Part shown: piece by piece, positions 14,161-21,292 of the stretch
Position numbering within the stretch: position 1 is the stretch's first letter
Layout of the letters: every line of letters starts with the position of its first letter
Source of the DNA: Bacteroidales bacterium
Lineage (GTDB): Bacteria > Bacteroidota > Bacteroidia > Bacteroidales > UBA3663
Assembly (NCBI GenBank): GCA_016293065.1
Contig: JAEDEY010000025.1
Location: forward strand, 1 to 25,684
Length of the DNA stretch: 25,684 nt
Direction: 5' to 3'
Position numbers and translations under genes: made by a program
Notes under the pieces: generated by a model
Databases searched by the model: none
The model's input: only the letters and a program-made list of their open reading frames with translations
Told to the model about the DNA's origin: nothing

Positions 14161-14191
14161 TTGCATCGCATGGAAATATTTGTTATATTTG
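14161..14191 (+). promoter_or_regulatory. Promoter of the intact AAA ATPase
   Basis: TTG at 14161-14163 and TATATTTG at 14184-14191 are separated by 20 bp, the expected layout for a Bacteroidetes housekeeping promoter. The ATG follows 22 bp after the -7 box. Confidence 0.65.
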
Positions 14192-14213
14192 CATCGCTAA
14201 AAACAAGATAGTT

Positions 14214-15671
14214 ATGACACCTAACAATGGAATAATCGGCAGAGAATACGAGCAGAAAATTCTCGCAAACATCTGCGAAGAACAAGAGGCACGACTCATT
14301 GCTATATACGGCAGGCGTCGTGTTGGTAAAACCTACCTCGTCAAGCGCTTCTTCAATGAGAAGTTTGACTTCTTCTTCACAGGCAGTTACCAGACTCTGA
14401 TGAAAGATCAGCTTGTGCTCTTCCAGCGAGCAATGAAGGAATACACTGGCAAAGAATGCCCATTGCCAAAGAATTGGTTCGATGCATTCTCTCTGCTTTG
14501 GGATTATCTGAAAGGACTCCGCAAGAAGCGTCTTGTGGTATTCCTTGATGAATTGCCTTGGATGGATACCCCGAAATCGAACTTCCATTCCGCATTCAGT
14601 TACTTCTGGAACACCTGGGCTTCTACCCGAAACGGAATGAAGTTGATCGTATGCGGTTCTGCTACCACGTGGATGCTCGATAAGATCATAGGAGATAAAG
14701 GCGGATTATATGGTCGTACAAACCGCTCCATCTATCTTGCACCGTTCAATCTGGGTGAAGTGGAACTGTTCCTACAGCGGCATAAAGGCATCAATTGGAA
14801 TCGTCGTCAGATAGCCGAGGCCTATATGATCTTCGGAGGTATTCCTTATTATCTTGATATGCTCGAACGAGATCTGCCGTTGTCAAGAAATGTGGATAAT
14901 CTTTTCTTCCGAGAGAAGGCTGCGTTGCGTGAGGAATATGACTTTTTGTTCCAATCCTTGTTCAAGAATGCCGTGACCTATCGTAAGGTCATCGAGCTAC
15001 TGTCCTCGAAGAGGAAGGGCATGACCATACAAGAGATTCTGGATGCTTTGAATGCAAAGAAAGGCGGATCACTCTCAGATGTACTGAAGAACCTGTGTCG
15101 ATGTGATTTCGTGCGCAAGTATTCAGCTTACGGCAAGAAGGAACGGGGTGTAATCTATCAGCTGACCGACCTTTTCTCGCTCTATTACCTTACTTTCATC
15201 GGCAATCGCACAGGACAGGATGAACACTTTTGGACTAACGTCAAGGAATCGACGAAGAATACTTGGGCAGGGTATGCCTTCGAACAACTCTGTCTGCATC
15301 ATGTGCGTCAGATCAGGTCAAAGCTCAGCATCGGAGGCGTATTGACCAATGTCTGCTCCTGGTCTTGTCCACCTATGACCGATGCAGATGGCACAGATTG
15401 GAATGGTGCTCAAATCGACTTGCTGCTCTGCCGAGGCGACGAGACCATACATCTTTGCGAGATGAAGTATAGCTCGAAGGAGTTTGCCATTGATGGCAGC
15501 TATGAGGAGACATTGCGTACACGTCTTGAGACATTTGCTCACCATACCAAGACAAACAATTCGCTACGCACAACGATGATTACGACGTACGGAGTGAAGC
15601 CAAACAAGTATTCCGGCATTATGGACGATCAGGTCAGATTGGATGATCTGTTCGTGCGAATTGATGAATAA
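14214..15671 (+). CDS. AAA-family ATPase with DUF234/PD-(D/E)XK-like C-terminal domain
   Basis: The product has 485 residues, full length for this family. Walker A is GRRRVGKT (residues 33-40) and Walker B is RLVVFLDELPWMD (about 106-118). KLIVCGSATTWMLDK near 145 fits sensor 1. A helical winged-helix-like part follows (about 240-330, including GMTIQEILDALNAKKGG), then GYAFEQLCLHHVRQI near 350, which opens the DUF234-type domain. Near 399-418 QIDLLL...LCEMKYS supplies the Asp and E-x-K of a PD-(D/E)XK nuclease fold. The family is heavily amplified in Bacteroidales and archaea and its role is not established; a DNA- or nucleic-acid-directed function is likely. It is transcribed alone from its own promoter, behind tandem palindromes. 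A dead paralogue lies at 11588-11928. Confidence 0.85.
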   Translation: MTPNNGIIGREYEQKILANICEEQEARLIAIYGRRRVGKTYLVKRFFNEKFDFFFTGSYQTLMKDQLVLFQRAMKEYTGKECPLPKNWFDAFSLLWDYLKGLRKKRLVVFLDELPWMDTPKSNFHSAFSYFWNTWASTRNGMKLIVCGSATTWMLDKIIGDKGGLYGRTNRSIYLAPFNLGEVELFLQRHKGINWNRRQIAEAYMIFGGIPYYLDMLERDLPLSRNVDNLFFREKAALREEYDFLFQSLFKNAVTYRKVIELLSSKRKGMTIQEILDALNAKKGGSLSDVLKNLCRCDFVRKYSAYGKKERGVIYQLTDLFSLYYLTFIGNRTGQDEHFWTNVKESTKNTWAGYAFEQLCLHHVRQIRSKLSIGGVLTNVCSWSCPPMTDADGTDWNGAQIDLLLCRGDETIHLCEMKYSSKEFAIDGSYEETLRTRLETFAHHTKTNNSLRTTMITTYGVKPNKYSGIMDDQVRLDDLFVRIDE

Positions 15672-16274
15672 GGAAATACAGTATCAAGCAGCATAAAGTT
15701 CAACTTTGAAGTGGGACATTAGGCCAAGAGAAAGCGACCTTTTTCTATGACAAAAGGGAAAGCTTAAAAAGGGTCAAATGCCCCACCTTGATTCGTGGCA
15801 TGCTCCCACCCTTATCCTGGGACATGTGTCCACCCTAGAACGAAAGAACTGTCACATCTAAAATGAGTACAAGTGTCCGATCTGGAATCATGGATTCTGT
15901 CACCCCTTGATCAGGGCGAATGACCCAATTGGAAACGGAAACTTACTGACATTCCTCAGGTGTCTCTGAAAGCCAGATTGGCGATCAGAATTGATGTGTC
16001 TCCTATACGAACAGACAGAAATGGATCAGGTCATAATGGCATCTTAGAGCCTGACAAGCCTAATAATTTCTTTTTTGAGGCATTTTAGGCCTTGGAATGG
16101 TATCTTGCCTGCAAGAACCATAGAAGTGCCAGAGACAGCAAGAAAAACGCCAGAATGGCGCATCTAAAACAGACAGACAAAACGCAGCTTGCTGCACTCT
16201 GAGGGGAGGCACTTTCAAAAAAGTGTCGCCCATTCAGGGATTAGGCTCCCCTTCTATTATAGATTGAATACAGG
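15672..16274. other. Noncoding stretch with degenerate repeats and hairpins
   Basis: No gene can be supported. From about 15779 to 15946 the sequence falls into seven units of 22-26 bp that tend to begin TG(T)C and contain CCACC or a related word. From 16186 to 16254 several short hairpins cluster. The base composition is closer to G/C-balanced than the A/T-rich gaps further left, so this may once have been coding or repeat DNA. Confidence 0.5.
15779..15946. repeat. Degenerate tandem repeat of about 24 bp, seven units
   Basis: Unit starts are near 15779, 15801, 15825, 15850, 15874, 15898 and 15921. Shared features are an initial TGT/TGC, a pyrimidine-rich CCCACCCT-like core in units 1-3 and 6, and a GGGACA/GGCATG-like end in some units. 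Similarity between units is low, and the call rests on the regular spacing. Confidence 0.4.
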
Positions 16275-16314
16275 GTGTCAAAGTGTCAAAGTGTCAAAGT
16301 GTCAAAGTGTCAAA
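16275..16314. repeat. (GTGTCAAA)5 octamer tandem repeat, array 2
   Basis: Five perfect copies of GTGTCAAA on the plus strand followed by CTCATTTT. It is the inverted counterpart of array 1 at 321-352 and shares its flank. There are no spacers, so it is not a CRISPR array. Confidence 0.9.
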
Positions 16315-16337
16315 CTCATTTTCAATTTCATACACAG

Positions 16338-16422
16338 ATCTAACAGATTAATCGGATATTCAAGATGCAAGATATTCGTGCAATTCTTGTTCAAAATATG
16401 AAATCCGTTTAATCCGTTAGAT
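16338..16422. repeat. Inverted repeat of 20-bp arms downstream of the amylase gene
   Basis: The arms 16338-16357 and 16403-16422 are reverse complements with two mismatches, separated by 45 bp that contain a smaller CAAGA/TCTTG pair. The element lies 38 bp past the amylase stop on the minus strand. It could fold as a long 3' hairpin of the starch operon transcript or be part of an intergenic repeat family. No good T run follows. Confidence 0.65.
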
Positions 16423-16460
16423 ACTTGTTCAAAAAAACACACTATCCGTGTTCAGAAGTA

Positions 16461-18323
16461 CTATTTCACCACTTTCTTGCCATTGATGATGTAGATTCCC
16501 TTTGGCAAGTCGGAAAATGCTTTGCTTGCTTCGGCTCCACGGCGGATCATTCTGCCATCGATGGTGTAGATGTCGGAAACGCTTGGAATCTGATCTGATG
16601 GGATGGCATCGATAGCTGTGGTGTGTTCGGAGGTCACGTCCTGATATGAGACTTTCGAGCCAGAGATAGCAGCGAGGAAGTACTTGTCGGTAGTGAGATG
16701 AGCGATGTCGCTGGTCTGCGGCTTGTTGTTGCCCTGATTGATGATGAAGTTGAAATAGTAATCGGCTGAAGGGATTTCGACCGACTGGAAATACCATGTC
16801 TCGCCATCGATGGTGGTCTTGCAGGCTTCGACATTATCGACGCGCTTGCCTGGCCAGTTGCCATTGAGCTGGGTATTGTTGTTGCTATCCCAGATATAGA
16901 AATAGACAGGGGTGAAATCGGCCTTTACATAGACTGTGGCTGTATATGGCTTGAAGTCCGACTTGTCTTCTTCTGCCTCGATGCGGGTCACCACATCGTT
17001 CCAGCCTTCGAGGGCTGTGTTCTCAAGCAGGTAGCGATAAGCCCTACCCGAAAGGATCTCGGTGAAGCCTTCAGGACAGTCGAAGGTCTGGCTGTTGGAG
17101 CCAACGACACAGATGAGCTTGCCCTTGGTGCCAGTGACGGTGACGGCATAGGCTGTGCTGTATTTCTTCGACACCTCGTAGCTGCTGGTGTTGGTGATGC
17201 CTGCCTGCTGACGTGCCGAAATCATGAGCTTGAGTGCTTTCTTCTGTGTAAGCCAATGCTTGTAGAAGACGCACGGTGTTCCCGGCATGGCGAGCATGTA
17301 GGCGTTGGCAGCGAGTGTGTCGCCCTTGAGTGGGTCGAGCGGTTCGCTTGCCGAACGGTACTGAGTGTCGTGGTTTTCGACGAAGGTGATGGCATACTGG
17401 CTGTAGCCTTCCTGATAGATGAGCGGATAGCCTGCCTGGTCGCTTGTGCTGCCTGCGAGCTTCGACCAGTCGTTGCTGGCTGCTGCATCGCGCACGCGAT
17501 AGCGGAACTGGAAGTCGAATGCGCCCGATGCAGGCACGTCATCGACTTTTGTGCCATCGATCCATCGCTTGATATTGCTCGAACTGTCCCAGTACTCTCC
17601 CACGCTGAACTGCGGCTTGGCTGCTGTGTTGTAGTCGGCAGTGAACGACGCGCTGTAGCCCTTTACCATATCGTAGCGGAAACCTGTGTAGCCGAGCTCG
17701 TTGATGAGATAGTCGAGATAGGCCTTGATGACCTTGTTGACGTTCTCGCTCTTGTGGTCGAGGTCGCGACAGCCGTCCCAGCCTTCGCCTGTATCGTTGT
17801 TTTGCGAAAGCGACAGTCCATTCTTTGTTGCCCAGTCGAGGGTCTTGTTGCCATCGTCGTTCTTGACAATGTCGGTGCTGAGCATCTGATAGGTCTCGCC
17901 CTTGTAGGTCTCGGCAGGATAATCGACCCACGAGCCGTCAACGCCAAGGTTGTTGCGGTGGTTGATGACTACATCTGCAATGATGCCTGTGCCACGGTCG
18001 CTGTAGGCCTTGATCATTGAGCGAAGCTGTGCCTCGGTGCCAAACGAAGAGTTATGGTCGAAGTAATAGACAGGCATATAGCCCATCTGGTTGTAAGACG
18101 AGTTGCAGTTGCCCGACTGAGGGATCCAGACGAGCGAGAAGTACCTGGAGATGTCGTCGGCCTGTTCTTCGAGATACGACCACTGGCTATCGGCAAACGA
18201 GTCCCAGTAGAAGCCCTGGAGCATCACTCCGCCATAGTCTTTTGGCCAGCCCTGGGCATTGACCGATGTTGACGAAAGGCCGAGCGCCAAGAGAAGTGAT
18301 AAAGTAGTAAATGTTTTCTTCAT
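16461..18323 (-). CDS. susG: Secreted GH13 alpha-amylase with starch-binding module and T9SS-like tail
   Basis: The product has 620 residues. Residues 1-23 are a cleavable signal peptide (ending SVNA) with no lipobox. The GH13 catalytic barrel follows: region I is IIADVVINHR, region II is GFRYDMVKGY with nucleophile Asp218, the acid/base is Glu243 in SVGEYWDSS, and the third carboxylate is Asp319 in FVENHDTQ. A beta-domain closes the catalytic part. Residues about 462-550 (FYIWDSNNNTQLNGNWPGK...) look like a CBM26-type starch-binding module. The last 40 residues (IYTIDGRMIRRG...LPKGIYIINGKKVVK) resemble a type IX secretion sorting tail as used by Prevotella. It should hydrolyse alpha-1,4-glucan outside the cell. 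It is the last gene of the sus-type operon, 86 bp behind susF. The symbol is used by function and position; its anchoring differs from Bacteroides SusG. Confidence 0.9.
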   Translation of the reverse strand: MKKTFTTLSLLLALGLSSTSVNAQGWPKDYGGVMLQGFYWDSFADSQWSYLEEQADDISRYFSLVWIPQSGNCNSSYNQMGYMPVYYFDHNSSFGTEAQLRSMIKAYSDRGTGIIADVVINHRNNLGVDGSWVDYPAETYKGETYQMLSTDIVKNDDGNKTLDWATKNGLSLSQNNDTGEGWDGCRDLDHKSENVNKVIKAYLDYLINELGYTGFRYDMVKGYSASFTADYNTAAKPQFSVGEYWDSSSNIKRWIDGTKVDDVPASGAFDFQFRYRVRDAAASNDWSKLAGSTSDQAGYPLIYQEGYSQYAITFVENHDTQYRSASEPLDPLKGDTLAANAYMLAMPGTPCVFYKHWLTQKKALKLMISARQQAGITNTSSYEVSKKYSTAYAVTVTGTKGKLICVVGSNSQTFDCPEGFTEILSGRAYRYLLENTALEGWNDVVTRIEAEEDKSDFKPYTATVYVKADFTPVYFYIWDSNNNTQLNGNWPGKRVDNVEACKTTIDGETWYFQSVEIPSADYYFNFIINQGNNKPQTSDIAHLTTDKYFLAAISGSKVSYQDVTSEHTTAIDAIPSDQIPSVSDIYTIDGRMIRRGAEASKAFSDLPKGIYIINGKKVVK

Positions 18324-18343
18324 AAGCCATCAGTTTAAATAAA

Positions 18344-18377
18344 GGCCATCCAAGACCAAGGAAGATCAAGGATGGCC
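18344..18377 (-). promoter_or_regulatory. Hairpin between the susF-like and amylase genes
   Basis: GGCCATCC (18344-18351) and GGATGGCC (18370-18377) form a perfect 8-bp stem with an 18-nt loop. On the transcribed minus strand the stem is followed by TTTATTT, a weak U tract, about 14 bp before the amylase start codon. It could be a partial terminator or an mRNA-stabilising structure that sets the amylase level relative to the binding proteins. Confidence 0.6.
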
Positions 18378-18409
18378 CAAGTATTGAAAAGAATAACACA
18401 GAATGCTAA

Positions 18410-20119
18410 TTATTCAAGAGTGTAGTAAGCCTTACCTGGACAGTTGCAATAGAGCTTGATAGTATAGTCACCAGCAGCAGATATAGAAGCGTTGGCACCA
18501 TCCATCTCAAGATTGTTTGGGTCGCCACCCCAGTTGATGCCATTCCAGTCGTGGTTAGCACGGAACTTGAATTCACCAGCTTCAAGATGACCAGTGTATT
18601 CCCAACATTCGCCATTCCAAGTCAGGTCTATGTCAGTGACCCAAGAGCTATCGCCAGTAGCATTACCGACGATGCTGATAGAGGCAATTGGAGTGAGAGT
18701 GTATGTGAAGTTTGCCCAGTTGGCTTCAATCTTATAGAAGCCTTCTGCACCTGGATCCATGTTACCACCGTTGGCATCTATAGTGCCGTTGCCGCCACCA
18801 TACCAGTTGCCATCGGCATCGATAAACTTAAAGCCCCAAGTGGTTGCATTATCTACTGCATCAATCCAATAGAAGCCATTGTAGATACCATTGTCAGCAT
18901 CGACGAGAGCCATCTCCTTCTTGCCGTCGCCCCAGCTTGTCCAGTCGCCAGCATAGTAGATATACTCACTGTAGTTAACAGGAGTGATGCTGTATTCCTG
19001 AGTCATGAAGTTGAATGACAGACGATAGAACTTAGCAGGATACTCATCCTCCAAGATGTGCCAAGAATACTTGTCTCCACCGATAACGAATTTACCTGAC
19101 ATTGACTCATCGTCCTTAGCAAGAGCGCAAGCACAATACTGTTCGTTGTCCCAGTTCCATGAGCCATCTTCATTGAAGCCTGACTCTGGAGCAATCTTGA
19201 ACCAGTGCCAGCCACCAGCAGCAGGTATAGTTGCTGTGAAAACAGGGTTCACCAGAGGATCTACACCGCCATTGGTCAAAGGATAAGACTTGTCTGCTCC
19301 AAGAGCACCGATGTAATAGTATGCAGGTTCGATGTAGTTGACATACGACCAAGTGTAGTTGACCATATCGAGGGTGAAGGTATAGTTACCTCCAGTCTCA
19401 CAACAGAAGCTGAAGCCAGTAGTTGGGTCGTTATCGAGGAAACCACGGTTCTCTGCGAAACCATTGGAAGGAGCGCGGAAAAGACCGCTCCAATCACCTG
19501 CCTCAACAGCCGATTTTGGAGCGAATGAAAACCACTCGCCATCGCCAACCTGGATAGTAAGCTGGTATATACCATTGCCCTTATCTTCGAACTTGTCAGG
19601 ATTGTCAAGAGAGAGATTCCACCCATTGTGAGTACCGACATACCAATATTCGCCTTCGGAAGCGTTGGCAGGGAGAGGTTTGGCTGTATAATTGACAGTC
19701 ACAGGTTCTACAGTGATAGGACTGGCCTCGCCATTAGGATTAACCATACCGAACTTACCAGTCACAGAGAGTGCGCGAGTAGTTGCAGCAAGGCTATTGT
19801 AACTAGACTTTACGAGAGCAGCCAATTCATCGGCATCCACAAGAATCTGTCCATTCTGATTATCAAAGCTGATTTTCTCTCCATTGACATAGATATGAGC
19901 AGCACTGATAGAGCAACCCTCTGGAGCCGAAAGATTGAGAAGAGCTACAGAACCTGCAGCAGAAGCTCCATTTATGCTTCCCGCAGAAGTAACAGAGCCA
20001 GACACAACTGTCGGAGTACCCTCGGTAGAAGACTGAGGGTAAGCCCAATCAGTATAGTCCTCATCGCAAGCTGCAAACAAGAATGAAGCAGCAAGAGCAA
20101 AATATAATGACTTTTTCAT
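18410..20119 (-). CDS. susF: SusF-like starch-binding outer-membrane lipoprotein with four carbohydrate-binding repeats
   Basis: The product has 569 residues. The signal peptide ends in FAAC, so Cys18 is lipidated, and DED follows, an acidic signal for surface exposure. After an N-terminal Ig-like domain (about 30-150) four beta-sandwich segments are visible: about 150-262 (EYWYVGTHNGWNL), 263-383 (AYYYIGALGADKSY), 384-480 (EYIYYAGDWTSWGDG) and 480-569 (ASISIVGNATGDSSW). Each starts with an x-Y/S-x-G-aromatic pattern and is rich in Trp, as in SusE/SusF starch-binding modules. Bacteroides SusF is about 485 residues with three such modules, so this one seems to have one more. It holds starch at the surface for the amylase and SusC/SusD. 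It lies 24 bp after susE. Confidence 0.85.
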   Translation of the reverse strand: MKKSLYFALAASFLFAACDEDYTDWAYPQSSTEGTPTVVSGSVTSAGSINGASAAGSVALLNLSAPEGCSISAAHIYVNGEKISFDNQNGQILVDADELAALVKSSYNSLAATTRALSVTGKFGMVNPNGEASPITVEPVTVNYTAKPLPANASEGEYWYVGTHNGWNLSLDNPDKFEDKGNGIYQLTIQVGDGEWFSFAPKSAVEAGDWSGLFRAPSNGFAENRGFLDNDPTTGFSFCCETGGNYTFTLDMVNYTWSYVNYIEPAYYYIGALGADKSYPLTNGGVDPLVNPVFTATIPAAGGWHWFKIAPESGFNEDGSWNWDNEQYCACALAKDDESMSGKFVIGGDKYSWHILEDEYPAKFYRLSFNFMTQEYSITPVNYSEYIYYAGDWTSWGDGKKEMALVDADNGIYNGFYWIDAVDNATTWGFKFIDADGNWYGGGNGTIDANGGNMDPGAEGFYKIEANWANFTYTLTPIASISIVGNATGDSSWVTDIDLTWNGECWEYTGHLEAGEFKFRANHDWNGINWGGDPNNLEMDGANASISAAGDYTIKLYCNCPGKAYYTLE

Positions 20120-20143
20120 TGTTATGATCTATTTGTTGAGTTA

Positions 20144-21280
20144 TTACTTTGCTGAGCCAGTCATTGTATTGAAATCAAGTACAATCTGCTGTCCGCTTGT
20201 AGCCTGGAATGAATAATCATCGCCAAGGTCAGCAGCCCAGTTGTTAGGGATATCTGATACACGATAGAAGAGAGAACCATCGCTCTTGATAGTAAACTCG
20301 GTCTTCCACCAGTCAGCACCACAGTCAACAGCAAGGCGGAGCTCACCACTTCCAGTTAACGCAGGGCTCGTCATAGTGCCATCGCCATTGTCGGCAAACT
20401 GATATGCAGAATCGAACGCCCAACCAGCCTCAGCAGTAGGAGAAATCACATATACATTAGCTGGAGAGAAGCTAAGAGTGTACAAGAGAGAGCCGTTAGC
20501 AATCTTGGCAATAACAGTTACAAGATAAACTCCTGTTGAACCATTGAATACGAAGTTGCCATCGTCAGAGCTTGTGCAACCTGCTGCAAGGTCACCATCA
20601 AGGATAACAGAAGAATGTCCGAATCCCATATCTTCGCCCCAACCATCCTTTGGCGAGAGTTTGAAGTTAGAGCCGCTTTCAAGTGCTACGATGCCATAGA
20701 AGCGACCATCACCCCAACTGTAACCTGTAGAAAGAGGATTGAATGTACTCCAGCCTGAAGCCTTATAGCTTCCTACAATGAAGAACTTATCAGGGAGAGT
20801 GAGTTCTACAACAGGAACGTAAGCCAAGACACTTGGAAGAGTGATGACATTTGACTTGATGACACCAAGATCCTCCTGACCTGTAATATTGGCAGTCAGA
20901 TACATCTGAACTGCAATAGGAGCAGAGAGGTCGCCATCACCAATATTATCAAGGATAATGCCGTTGATGGTCTTGGCAGGAACAACTATTGTTGTGCTGC
21001 TTGAGGTTACACCAGTAGGAACAAAGTTTTCACCATCAATGCTCATATAGACTGTATAAGTCACAGCTGCTGTGAAGCCATAGTCAGGCTGTGAAGTAGT
21101 CAGAATAATGTTCTGAGAATTCTCAAGGTCATATACATTCACAGCGTTGGCTGGTGTATTGAGCACAAATGAAGAGACATTTGTATTCATGACAGGATTG
21201 CTGTCACGGTCTTCATCACAAGAAGAGAATGCTCCCAATGAGAGACCTGCGAACAACAATGTATAAAAAATCTTTTTCAT
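20144..21280 (-). CDS. susE: SusE-like starch-binding outer-membrane lipoprotein
   Basis: The product has 378 residues, close to the 387 of Bacteroides SusE. The signal peptide ends in FSSC (Cys21), followed by DED for surface display. Residues about 30-150 are the SusE N-terminal Ig-like domain (SSFVLNTPANAVNVYDLENS, TYTVYMSIDG). Two beta-sandwich modules follow: about 165-280 (KFFIVGSYKASGWSTFNPLS) and about 280-378 (NVYVISPTAEAGWAFDS), with Trp residues suited to stacking on glucose rings. It should bind starch or maltooligosaccharide on the cell surface and is not an enzyme. It starts 12 bp after susD and precedes susF by 24 bp, so the genes share one transcript. Confidence 0.87.
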   Translation of the reverse strand: MKKIFYTLLFAGLSLGAFSSCDEDRDSNPVMNTNVSSFVLNTPANAVNVYDLENSQNIILTTSQPDYGFTAAVTYTVYMSIDGENFVPTGVTSSSTTIVVPAKTINGIILDNIGDGDLSAPIAVQMYLTANITGQEDLGVIKSNVITLPSVLAYVPVVELTLPDKFFIVGSYKASGWSTFNPLSTGYSWGDGRFYGIVALESGSNFKLSPKDGWGEDMGFGHSSVILDGDLAAGCTSSDDGNFVFNGSTGVYLVTVIAKIANGSLLYTLSFSPANVYVISPTAEAGWAFDSAYQFADNGDGTMTSPALTGSGELRLAVDCGADWWKTEFTIKSDGSLFYRVSDIPNNWAADLGDDYSFQATSGQQIVLDFNTMTGSAK

Positions 21281-21292
21281 ATAATCCCTTTT

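Noticed and set aside
16189..16401. 70-codon frame across octamer array 2
   Set aside because: Part of it is simply the translated repeat (CQSVKVSKCQSVK), and it spans hairpins and an inverted repeat.
17256..18020. 254-codon open frame antisense to the amylase gene
   Set aside because: The amylase frame has signal peptide, catalytic residues and binding module; the antisense frame is a shadow full of Val/Ala/Cys with no features.
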